From: Symsagittifera roscoffensis
Taxonomy: Eukaryota > Xenacoelomorpha > Acoela > Convolutidae
NCBI RefSeq assembly: GCF_963678635.1
Contig: NC_087063.1
Span: 65,152,471-65,216,470, forward strand
Reading direction: 5' to 3'
DNA length: 64,000 nt
A model generated the notes under the pieces. It searched no databases, had not been told where the DNA came from, and worked only from the letters and a program-made list of their open reading frames with translations. The position numbers and the translations under genes were made by a program. This document shows, one piece after another, positions 12,101-19,928 of the stretch. Position 1 is the first letter of the stretch; every line of letters begins with the position of its first letter.

Positions 12101-15100
12101 CTGACCAGTTGCAGTTTGGTGATGTATTTCTTCCACCACAGATACTTCTGGCTCACTCCCACAGCACTGAGGAGGTAGTAGAAGTACATGACAGTGTGGA
12201 CGAAACAGTTGAGCAGGGGGGCGAAGAAGGTGCTGCCCCCTGGCACGAACACCACCGCGTACCACGTCATGAGAGCGATGCTAGAGTGGTGGTAGAGGTG
12301 GAGGAAGGAGACCTGGTTGAACTTCTTCCGCACCAGCATGAACCAGGTGTCGAAGAACTCCATGAACTTGGACGCGTAGTACCACCAACACACCGACAGC
12401 AACTACAACACATTACGAACCATGTGAACAATCTCTCTCCTACCCCTCCCCCAATGAATTTAGGTGGGAATTCTGTACGAACGCACAGACATTTCAACTC
12501 TTATTCGTGGTATCATTCATAGTTATAACCCTTCATTTCCTTTTCACTTAACGCTTAAATTTTTACGCAACGCCCTTATTCTTGACCTTGTTCCGATTCA
12601 TTGATTGACAGGTCTAATTACTAATTACCAGCTTCATTAACGTTCAGTTTCACATCAGTTCAACTAAACTAACGCAACATATTGTTTACATACTGTGCAT
12701 TCTCCCTCCCACAGCGAGAATGCGAGGAATATTATGCCATTTGCAGGCTGTTTTGATTGACAGCCCATCAATTTAACCACTTAACCAGGAACAAATTACA
12801 ACTGTATCACTTCATGGTCAATTAACAAAAACAACAACATGTGCATAATTGCAACCAGGGATGGGAAAAATACACATGGTGATTACAGCCCACTGTTTGA
12901 GATAATCATGCGCAAAACTATTTGCATATCACTACTATCAAAAAAATTCTGAATGAATATTACGACAATGAGCATGCGCACTTAATAAAAAGGGTAATAC
13001 TTATGAACTTGAATACTTTCATGCTTTTCATTGCATGCTTTTGGATTTTCTGTTAGGCTTGAAGTGAAAAAAAAAACATGAAACGACTAATAAACACGGA
13101 CTTTCATGTGAATAATTTTTTAATAAGCTGTTTATTAGCTAGAGTAAGATTTTATTACACTTAGTGGTGCCATGAAAGTTCAACAGAGACCTTGGACTGC
13201 TGTATGTAGTCGCTTTACGACCATTGGAATCATCCCGTTGTAAACATACCAACAACCAAAATACCGCAGCATGTGTTCAAACAAATTTGATCACGCGAAA
13301 AGAGCAAACATTCGATCAAACGCTTCTTGTTTAAATTAAAACATCAAACTAAACTTGGAGCTCAAACACGAAGAAACAATAGTGGCTGTCAAGGAAAAAA
13401 GTGCACACGTTCAGACTTAAATTTGATCAAGCGAAACAAAAACTATAAAAACTGACATACGGCGAATGACAAATTTATATGGAAAACAAGAGCTCATGGA
13501 ATTTTTTTCGGCAAGAAAAACTATTTGTAGCTTTAGGGCCGAGATGATTTCTTCGCCCGAAATGAAGGGCGGGAAAGGAGAATAGAGTAAGATTTTTATT
13601 GTTTATTGCAATAGTATCACTGCTCTGAACAATGCTATTTGCGCAGCAACATATTTCCTGAGTTCGCAAATATTTTTTCTTAAATGTTCCGCCAACAGAT
13701 ATTTTAGCCAAAAGCAAAACATTTTGATTTTTTCAAATTTAGTTCTTTTTGCATGCAACGGGAGGGATATCAAAATTTTTCAGCGCATAAAACTATGACA
13801 TCTTGCCCATAAAATTAAGAGTGATCACACAATTCACTCTAATTTAGTCAAAACAGCAGCTATTTCCTACATGTTTTTCTTGACACCGAGAAATTTTTCA
13901 AAATTTTTTTACATAGGCAACTTAGAGCTTCGCACAATTTATGATACAAAAATGAATGACTATGATAAAATCAAACAGAAAAAAGGAAAAACAAAAACTC
14001 AGAAAAATCGTGGTTGTCAATTAAAATTTGCAAAAAACCTAAAATCAAAAAAAAAATTGCCTGCATCATTAGAAGCTTTACAGATCTTTCAGAATGCTAG
14101 AAAAAAAACAAATTTTCAAACAATCTTTTCTGCTGAACTAAGCCGGCAAAAATAAGCAGGAAGACAATAATCTAAATTAGCCGAAAATTTTTTATTTGCA
14201 AAAAAATCAGATCTCGACTGGAATCGAACTCCTGGGCTTTGTCTTCTCAAGCATGGGGGTAACAGCAACTTGGAAAAAAGCTGAAACATCTAGCTGCGGC
14301 AACAAAACCGACAAAAATAAACAGACGGATGATAATCCGAAAAAGCACTAAAACTCTAGTTTGCAAAAAAAAGGCCCGGCCGGATTCGAACCGCAAATCT
14401 TTGCCACCTCAAGCAGCTGATTTACCTCTACGCTAGATGGTTGATTGGATTTGAATTTATAATTACTAAGCGGTAACAAAGTCAAAAAAACCTGAGCAGA
14501 AACCTTTCATGCCGAAAAGATATTCAGAACCCTTTTCCCGTCAGACAACATACACGCGCACAAAAACTTTTTTCGGACGTAACGACACGATAAGAGGCAA
14601 CTAAGTCGATTTTAATTAGGCCGAAATTTATCAAGCCGATAAAAAGACGAAACAAAAATGAAATTTTAATACATCGAGCTGGGTAAATTGCAACCAATGT
14701 GAAAAGCAAACTTCGATTCGGCCAGATTTTCAAAACGCTATAAACAACAGCAGACAAATAATAGTCAGAAACTTTTTTGAACCGGAACAATTACCGTTTG
14801 AAAAAAACTGGTCCTGCTCAGTTTCGAACCCAGGACCTTTGCCGTCCCAGGCGTATTCGTTACCACAAGGCTAAGCGTGCAAGAGACGCTAAAAATTTTG
14901 AATTCATTATGAACAAAATTACAACTAGTTCAATGAGTTCTGTGGACAAAGTTGTTTACCGCGCAAAGTAAACTTGAGCCTGATTATTTTTAAGACTTTT
15001 CCTGTAAAAAAACCAACAAAAAAAAATCATCGCGACCTAAATAAGAGTCTTAACTGCGTTCATCGCATGGTATGGTCTCAGATTCGAAATTTTGATCCTT

Positions 15101-17571
15101 CGCGACAACCCCGCACTTTACCACCACACTACTGGATCCACAATTTCATGAAAATTAACTTCATTGAAAGCAAGCTATCAAATAGGTCACGTGATTGTGT
15201 GAAACTAGTTGTTCACCCAAAAAACTCTTTATTCCAATTTGATAACGCTTGCTATCGCAATCGTAAACATCGATCGAATTAAAATTTAAATACTCTTTTC
15301 CACCAAACCAACCCCCCCTTCCCCCCACACACACACACAGTTAAAATGATGTTCTAAATTTTATTTTTTTACGTGTTCTAATGATTATTTGTATGATTTA
15401 CAATGTGAAGCACGAAGAATAAATTTGTTGAATAGTATGTTTGTTCACAATTCGAATCTTCATTGCAATAAGGCAACAGTTCAATAGTTTATTCAAACCG
15501 GGGGCAAGTGGAAAAGAGCCCCTTTTATTAGCGCCCTTGCCAGGCTCCCGGCATTCAATTTTATGCATTTTTCCGTGAGAGAGAGAGAGAGAAATTTCAT
15601 CGATTTTGCCGCAGCTGGTCCCACCTTTATTAAACGGATGAGATTGGGACTCCTCCAACCGTAACCGATACGAGATTCGAAAACACTACTTGTGTTAAAG
15701 GCCGCGCGTCTCACCCACGGCTGCTGATACATCACGCAAACATATCTGACGCCGTTTGAAAAAACTTGGCTCGTTTATAGTGCTCGTGAAGCGCGTGACG
15801 TGTAGAATCTTGAGCGTAGAAAGCTTTGAGCTTAAAAAATCTTTAAAAGAAGTGTTTTTTTTTCTTACTCTAGTTTAGTCTAAACATCGAAGTTTTCTGG
15901 ACAACCAATTTTCTAAACAAATGATATAGATAATTATTTACAACTTCAATAGGCTACATGGTTTAATATGGTCAACATACAGTTTGAAAAGAGTGATGAA
16001 CGGAAGGAAAAAAACTGGCTTGTTTTTTGAAAAAAAAATCAACTTTCGATGTTTCAGGAAAAAATAAATGCCCTTAAAGCTCTTTGAAATTCTTGAGCAC
16101 TATATGATTGTCACTTTCCTGATAAAATTAACCCAATTTGAGAAAACCAATTAGGCCGGAAATTATAACTAATTAGGCCGATCAATAGGTAAATTTTCAA
16201 TTCCGCTGGGAAATCTGAACAACAAAATCATCTTTATAAACTAAAAGTCAATCACGTTTTACGTGACTTTTACATTTTTGCTGTTCCATAGTGGAGCTTG
16301 CCTTTCAATCCGCGAAAAATCAAAATTGAGCCTGAACTAACTACAAGACTTTTTCCGTAAAAAAATTCACCAAGATTATATATTCGCTACGTTCATTTCT
16401 CTGTAAAAAAACACCATGACCTATAGAGTACTCACTACGTTCATTACTGTTAATAATTCGAGGCTATCTATTGAATATTTGTGGTACCTGAAGAAGGGAC
16501 GAAATATCCGATCATAAAGTTCAATTTTCGGTTTGTAATTTTTAGACTGGAAAAAAGAAAAGGATGAAATTTACCGTTCACAGAAAAAAAGAATAACCGG
16601 TTGCTCGACGAATGACAAGTGAAATTCAGCAAAGTTAAGTTTTTGAAAAACTATTGGAGGCTCTTATTAAAACTTCAAGATCTGGTTGAAAACAATATAA
16701 CTAGAGTATTAAAAAAACATTCCAAACAAATGTAGCCTTGCCTTTTTCTCCAGAGGCAAAACTTACGCGTATAAAAATAGGCTGTGTGCCGGAGGAGCCA
16801 AGAAAATTGAACTATCAATATCAAGAGGGATGATATCTAGAGTGTACTGTAATAGCAGTAGTCTAGAAGATTCATTTAAAATTTCAAGAACTTGAGCATG
16901 TCAGCACGTGCTGTCAAATGACTCAAGTGATTTTTTAATGGAAAAAGTTTATATTTCGATTTGAGAATGCTTGCTAATTGCAAGTGTAACCATTGGAGTT
17001 TAATATGATATATCTTTCGACTTAGTGCGATCTGTTTATGCGGTACTTGAAATTGTGGGGGACGCTTGGGTACAAATTTTTCTCATTACCCGATCGGGAA
17101 CAATTATCGTTGAGGGAAAACAATTTCCTGTGATATTTTTTTTCGTAGTGGTTAAATCTACAGGTTGCTAAGCAATGGATTTACCCGATCATCGATGTGC
17201 TTCACAGAATTGATTGGTTGACAGAACCAACTGAAATCGTTAGTCCAGAACGTTGCAATGAAGAATTCGTGAAACATGTATGCCGACAATGCTGTTAAGA
17301 AGATGTTATATACTACCATCAGCCCCTTTATCTCAAAGGCATTCCTGGTAACCATGTACTGCTTCAGAAAACGGCACACGAGCAGATAAAATGCGAGCAT
17401 CCCCAAAAGAAACCAGATCTGCACGATCTCCCATCCTTTGGTTCTATCGTCTAAAAAGAACCCATAAAGAAATTAGTTATACCACATTGTCGGCACTATT
17501 CAGGTTCAAATTCAAAACATACCAAAGACTGGATAGAAATCAGGTGACCGCATGATAGTGTTCTGTGCCAT
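5905..17571 (-). CDS. ELOVL-family very-long-chain fatty acid elongase, 4 coding exons
   Basis: The gene encodes an ER-membrane 3-keto-acyl-CoA synthase that condenses malonyl-CoA with long-chain acyl-CoA. Coding exons on the minus strand are 17571-17523, 17450-17185, 12402-12106 and 6192-5905. They total 900 nt (299 aa plus stop), all junctions keep frame, and every intron is GT-AG. The length is usual for ELOVL proteins. Family motifs seen: KxxExxDT at residues 117-124, the HxxHH histidine box at 140-144 (HLYHH), NxxxHxxMYxYY at 170-181, and TxxQxxQ at 200-206, which is completed across the last splice junction. Several hydrophobic membrane segments flank them. The chosen ATG has A at -3 and G at +4. 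The C-tail has two QQQQ runs and ends in RSTNQN, without a lysine-rich ER-retrieval end. Motif style resembles ELOVL4 or ELOVL2/5; the subfamily is not resolved. A giant retrotransposon begins 618 bp upstream. Confidence 0.93.
6525..6980. mobile_element. MITE-like intronic repeat, full-length copy A
   Basis: Starts near AAAAGAGTATTGAACG and ends near CTACGTTCATTACTC. The ends are imperfect inverted repeats of a GAGTAATGAACG core. The interior shares CTTTCGAATTT, TCGCxGGGAAATCTGA and GCTGTTCGATAGTGxA blocks with the copy at 15968-16450. No protein is encoded. Confidence 0.55.
7100..7465. mobile_element. MITE-like intronic repeat, diverged partial copy
   Basis: Shares TTCGAATTTCAAAGAA, CCGCTGGGAAAT and an AAGAGTCATCACTACATTCAT end with the other intronic copies. 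The left end is not recognisable. Confidence 0.4.
8478..8650. mobile_element. MITE-like intronic repeat, truncated copy
   Basis: Carries only the left part: TTGGAAAAGACTAATTAAAG, CAACTTTCGAATTTCAAAG and the AGCTCTTTGAATTTC block. Confidence 0.4.
8800..9235. repeat. units of the 120-150-bp tandem family
   Basis: About three diverged units with TTGAGTTCTTTATCTCAGATTTGG, GGTAGTTTTC and CTTATGCAGGAAAAATTACTG blocks, matching the array at 2160-3235. Confidence 0.45.
9466..9860. mobile_element. MITE-like repeat rearranged into a foldback
   Basis: Begins GTCAACTGACAGTTGGAAAAG with GAGTAATGAACGCGAG, like the other copies. The interior contains the long inverted repeat at 9537-9804, and the sequence ends with GCTGTTCGATAGTGGAGTTTG. 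Confidence 0.45.
9537..9804. repeat. long imperfect inverted repeat (foldback)
   Basis: The left arm starts ATCTACTTCTAATTTTGAAA and the right arm ends with its near-exact complement. Matching runs to TTTAGTGC in the middle, giving arms of about 120 bp around a spacer of about 30 bp. A transcript would fold into a long hairpin. Confidence 0.8.
9978..10032 (-). repeat. tRNA-like SINE fragment
   Basis: On the minus strand TGGCTGAGTAG (10032-10022) matches the pol III A box exactly. GATTCGGATCC (9988-9978) is a near-match to the B box, 33 nt away. It does not look like a functional tRNA. Confidence 0.5.
10619..10637. repeat. poly-G/poly-C run
   Basis: Nineteen consecutive G on the plus strand; length in the assembly may be unreliable. 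Confidence 0.9.
10780..11015. repeat. units of the 120-150-bp tandem family
   Basis: Carries CTTCTGCAGGAACC, TTCAGTTGAACTTTTCATCTCAG and a GAATTTTAAGA segment, in the order seen in the array at 2160-3235. Confidence 0.4.
11523..11575 (-). repeat. tRNA-like SINE fragment
   Basis: The minus strand shows TAGCCTGGAGG (A-box-like) and GGGTTCGAGTT (B-box-like). It closely resembles the copy at 14821-14873, sharing GTAACGAATA and AAAGGTCCTGGGTTCGA. Confidence 0.5.
12106..12402 (-). CDS. ELOVL coding exon 3 (catalytic)
   Basis: Begins after a TTGTAG acceptor and ends at a GTCAGT donor; 297 nt, phase 0 at both ends. It encodes residues 106-204 and carries the KxxExxDT motif, the catalytic HxxHH box and NxxxHxxMYxYY. 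This is the most GC-rich piece of the host region, and its complement is open for 137 codons by chance. Confidence 0.93.
14221..14271 (-). repeat. tRNA-like SINE fragment, weak
   Basis: GAGTTCGATTC on the minus strand is a B-box-like core; the A-box end is poorly preserved. Confidence 0.35.
14382..14435 (-). repeat. tRNA-like SINE head with exact A and B boxes
   Basis: The minus strand has TAGCGTAGAGG (14435-14425), an exact A-box match, and GGTTCGAATCC (14392-14382), an exact B-box match, about 32 nt apart. No intact cloverleaf was found, so a SINE head or tRNA pseudogene is more likely than a working tRNA. Confidence 0.6.
14821..14873 (-). repeat. tRNA-like SINE fragment
   Basis: The minus strand shows TAGCCTTGTGG and GGGTTCGAAAC separated as in the other copies. 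It is the closest relative of the piece at 11523-11575. Confidence 0.5.
15082..15133 (-). repeat. tRNA-like SINE fragment
   Basis: The minus strand shows TAGTGTGGTGG (A-box-like) and AATTTCGAATC (B-box-like), both imperfect. Confidence 0.4.
15670..15724 (-). repeat. tRNA-like SINE fragment, different subfamily
   Basis: On the minus strand a CAGCCGTGGGTGAGACG segment is followed about 35 nt later by TTTTCGAATCTCG. The order fits a degenerate tRNA-derived SINE head. The following GGAGGAGTCCCAATCTCATC may be its body. Confidence 0.4.
15968..16450. mobile_element. MITE-like intronic repeat, full-length copy B
   Basis: Begins GTCAACATACAGTTTG with GAGTGATGAACG and ends CTCACTACGTTCATTACTG, the same inverted ends as copy A. 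The interior has CCGCTGGGAAATCTGA, GTTTTACGTGACTTTTAC and GCTGTTCCATAGTGGAG blocks. Confidence 0.55.
17185..17450 (-). CDS. ELOVL coding exon 2
   Basis: Begins after a TTCTTTTTAG acceptor and ends at a GTAAAT donor. It encodes residues 17-105: the conserved DDRTKGW entry, the first transmembrane segments, an FEIKGLMVVYN stretch like the ELOVL FELRxxxxxYN motif, and a WFCQPIN segment. The exon is 266 nt and ends in phase 0. Confidence 0.9.
17523..17571 (-). CDS. ELOVL coding exon 1
   Basis: Encodes residues 1-16 (start MAQNTIMRSPDF) plus the first base of codon 17. It ends at a GTATGT donor (17522-17517). The codon completed by exon 2 is Asp, giving the family-typical start of the D-x-R-T-K-x-W segment. 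Just upstream on the minus strand is a pyrimidine-rich TTTGTTCCTTTCAG, so a non-coding 5' exon could exist further out. Confidence 0.85.
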
Positions 17572-18189
17572 TTTCGGAATCCCTGACAACAAACCCCTGA
17601 AAGGAACAAAAGCTCTGCACAATGCATCACACAAAAACAAAAAAAAATAACCACAACTATTTCCGATTGTCTTGGCAATAGCATGGTATGTTCCGATTCA
17701 ATCATATCAAAGAAAGCGATTCAAAAATGAAAATCTGGGAAGTTCACAAGCAAATCAAATTTATCACCAGCAAATCAGACTTGCGCATCGTTTGCGAAAC
17801 AATTTGAACGCTTACATCTGGTGGTTACATGTTTTCTCCAAAATCGATAACAAATTGCATGGACAAAATCAAACAGTCGGACCACAGCACAAAAACCTTA
17901 GGCATTTCCGAAAAGGCAGGCCGCAATCAAGCAAGTGTACTATAAGAAACTCGTAATATCAAAGCAAAAAGAAGAAAACTTTCAATACTTCATCGTCTGT
18001 CTCGACTATTTTCAAAGCACTAAATATGTATCAATTGCGAAAAACATTGAAATTCTACAACAATAACTCCAACAGAACAAAAGTTAAGCAGAAAAGAACT
18101 TGCATGGAGCAATCATTTCAAACATTGCCACCTACTGGGGACAAAAATGCCAAAGTTACAATTGTACATCAAGCATACTTCATCATATT
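17572..18189 (-). promoter_or_regulatory. ELOVL 5' flank cut by the retrotransposon
   Basis: The 618 bp between the ELOVL start codon and the 3' LTR of copy 1. A candidate splice acceptor TTTGTTCCTTTCAG sits just upstream of the ATG. No clear TATA box was seen. The native promoter or a first non-coding exon could lie here or beyond the inserted element. Confidence 0.45.
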
Positions 18190-19109
18190 TGTAACATTCG
18201 CCCGGAAGATACATATCGACGGATAACAAAACTAAGTCTTAAGACGACTGGCTAGCGTCTAAACAGAGCTTTGCATGTTTTTCACCGTCTCTACCAAGCC
18301 AGTACTTTTCGGTGGTCTTTCTTACATCGGGTCGACAAAAACGTTACTGCTCTCCGGCTTCGACCAGAACGCTCAAATTAACTGAATTACATGCAAAAAT
18401 AGTGAGCTCATGGCTGGGTCTCAGTATCCCCAGACCACGAGGTCACTCCTAAAAACAGGGCTACTACTTATCATATTACTATTGTTTTTGTTCAGTAGAT
18501 AAAAATCATCATCTCCATCGAAGATGGATCAACCCTTTCCCCCAACTCCTAGCTTCTCATCCTTATCAAAATGAATCCAGTTGTTAATTAAATTCAATTC
18601 AGGACATGACAAGAAGCTAAAAGTTTATATAAAAGGCTAAAAGTTCCAGTCCCGAAACCCTTCCGGATTCTTGAATCCAGTGAATCAAGCTCCTCAAGTT
18701 CAATTTCACACCAATCCGGAAGGCTGGTTCTCACCCTTCACCGTTGTTGGCAACGGCCTTGCAACTATTGTAGCAGCACAGAAGTTGCAACTTGGAACGT
18801 TCTCTGCTATTGTAGTTCGTTGTTGTTTTTCTTTAATCTCGATTTTCGTTCTGTTCGCAATCACAGATAAAGTTGTTCTGTTTTTCACTCGCTTTTTGTC
18901 AAAATGGCCGTTTCAGCATTTCTCAGAAATGTGACGTCATCATTCGAATTTTTGAAAATTTAAAATACTAGAATATTCTAGCCCTCACCGTTTGGCTAAA
19001 CGTTCCAATAACGTCGCTAATCCTTCGAAATCATCAACTCGGAAGGCTTACTGCTCAAAATTCGAATCCTGCATAAATTGCATTTTGGCCATTCTGGTCG
19101 AATGTCACA
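18190..19109 (-). repeat. copy 1, 3' LTR
   Basis: A 920-bp LTR with termini TGTGACATTCG and CGAATGTTACA (one mismatch as an inverted repeat). It differs from the other LTR at three positions (near 18253, 18505 and 18599). Being on the same strand as ELOVL and upstream of it, it could promote transcription into that gene. Confidence 0.95.
18621..18631 (-). promoter_or_regulatory. TATA-like box in the LTR
   Basis: The minus strand reads TATATAAACTT, about 480 bp into the LTR. It is the best core-promoter candidate in the LTR, and an identical sequence is in the 5' LTR at 42321-42331. No standard AATAAA was seen in the LTR. Confidence 0.4.
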
Positions 19110-19122
19110 CACTCCCCGGACA
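19110..19122 (-). other. polypurine tract candidate for plus-strand priming
   Basis: Directly before the 3' LTR the sense strand reads TGTCCGGGGAGTG. The purine stretch GGGGAG is short for a PPT but is correctly placed, and copy 2 has the same sequence with one change at the last base. It lies within a palindromic CCGGACAGTCCGG (19116-19128). Confidence 0.5.
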
Positions 19123-19383
19123 GTCCGGTCAATGTCCTCATTGAATCGCGCAATGTTCTAAATGGTTACAGTGTCATCGAACAGAATTTACAAAATGCAC
19201 GAAATTACTTTTACCTACGTCACATCGACTCACTGCAGAATACAAATGGCATCATACTACATCACTATAGCCTTCAAATTCTTTCATTAATCTGCACATT
19301 GAGGATATGACTTAAGATAAAACATATTTTCTGACTTCCAGTGTCAATGTCCCGATTGAAACTTTTTCTCCTAGATTTAAAAG

Positions 19384-19416
19384 GTGTTGGCTTGCAGGAC
19401 AGTCCTGCCAACCAAC
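19384..19416. other. conserved stem-loop in the 3' UTR
   Basis: GCAGGAC-A-GTCCTGC is a nearly perfect self-complementary core flanked by TTGG and CCAA. The whole core is unchanged in copy 2 near 44767-44795 although the surroundings have diverged. Confidence 0.5.
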
Positions 19417-19928
19417 AAGCTAAAATTATCCTACTATGCTCCTTCCCTTCGGAAATCTTGCTTGTTTATTGCCCTGAATATTAAAACTAAGAAACTTTGT
19501 GGTTAGAAGGAACAATGCAACAACCTCCCTCCTCAAGAAGCTACTCAAGTTTTTCATGTCACCACAAAGTGATCAGTCTTCCTAAATGATTAAAAACAAT
19601 CATGCAGGCTGGAATATTTAAATATACTCTTCCCTCAAGCCTTTCTAAATAAATAATAAGTGAGTGTCTCTAAAGCCACTTCAACTAAAACCAAAATGCA
19701 AATTTATAAATGCAACAATTTCAAAACTCAAATAAAGGTTTCAGTTTTCAATTACAACTTGGTTGCTTGGTTTCTCACTTGAGTTTTTCACACACATAAA
19801 ACAATTCTGAGTTTTAACTTTTCTTCATCATCCCTTTGTTCTCTTCTTTTTTCGTCGTTTAGAAGTTCTAAAACCTCTAAATTCTTCTAATTTTTTTTCT
19901 TGCCGCCTCTTGTTTTCTCGACCATTCG

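Larger units (their letters stand above)
6193..12105 (-). other. ELOVL intron 3 (5.9 kb)
   Basis: Bounded by a GTCAGT donor and a TTTCAG acceptor. It is AT-rich and built largely of old repeats: a MITE-like family (6525-6980, 7100-7465, 8478-8650, 9466-9860), a large foldback (9537-9804), tRNA-like pieces (9978-10032, 11523-11575), units of the tandem family (8800-9235, 10780-11015) and a 19-base poly-G run (10619-10637). No nested gene is supported. Confidence 0.85.
12403..17184 (-). other. ELOVL intron 2 (4.8 kb)
   Basis: Bounded by a GTAAAT donor and a TTGTAG acceptor. About 12403-14160 shows nothing recognisable. Tandem tRNA-like SINE pieces lie between 14220 and 15725, a short CA run at 15326-15340, a GA run at 15578-15592, and a full MITE-like copy at 15968-16450. 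No nested gene is supported. Confidence 0.8.
19110..19928 (-). other. copy 1, 3' untranslated region
   Basis: About 820 bp between the fourth ORF and the 3' LTR, without coding signal. It contains a hairpin at 19384-19416 and the PPT candidate. Copy 2 keeps the same region at 44499-45319. Confidence 0.75.

Noticed and set aside
12109-12522. 137-codon plus-strand ORF
   Set aside because: It lies antisense to ELOVL exon 3, has biased histidine/valine-rich composition and no family resemblance; a shadow of the GC-rich exon.
13871-14155. 94-codon plus-strand ORF in ELOVL intron 2
   Set aside because: Lysine-rich low-complexity translation of A-rich DNA, with no start context or family signal.
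14382-14435. Functional tRNA gene
   Set aside because: A and B boxes are good but I could not pair an acceptor or anticodon stem, and similar diverged pieces lie nearby, so a SINE head is more likely.
15398-15735. Overlapping 80- and 86-codon minus-strand ORFs
   Set aside because: No family resemblance, and they overlap a GA run and a tRNA-like SINE piece within an intron.
18671-18934. 87-codon plus-strand ORF, repeated at 42371-42634
   Set aside because: It is duplicated only because it lies in the two LTRs, antisense to the element, and copy 2's LTR does not keep it intact.
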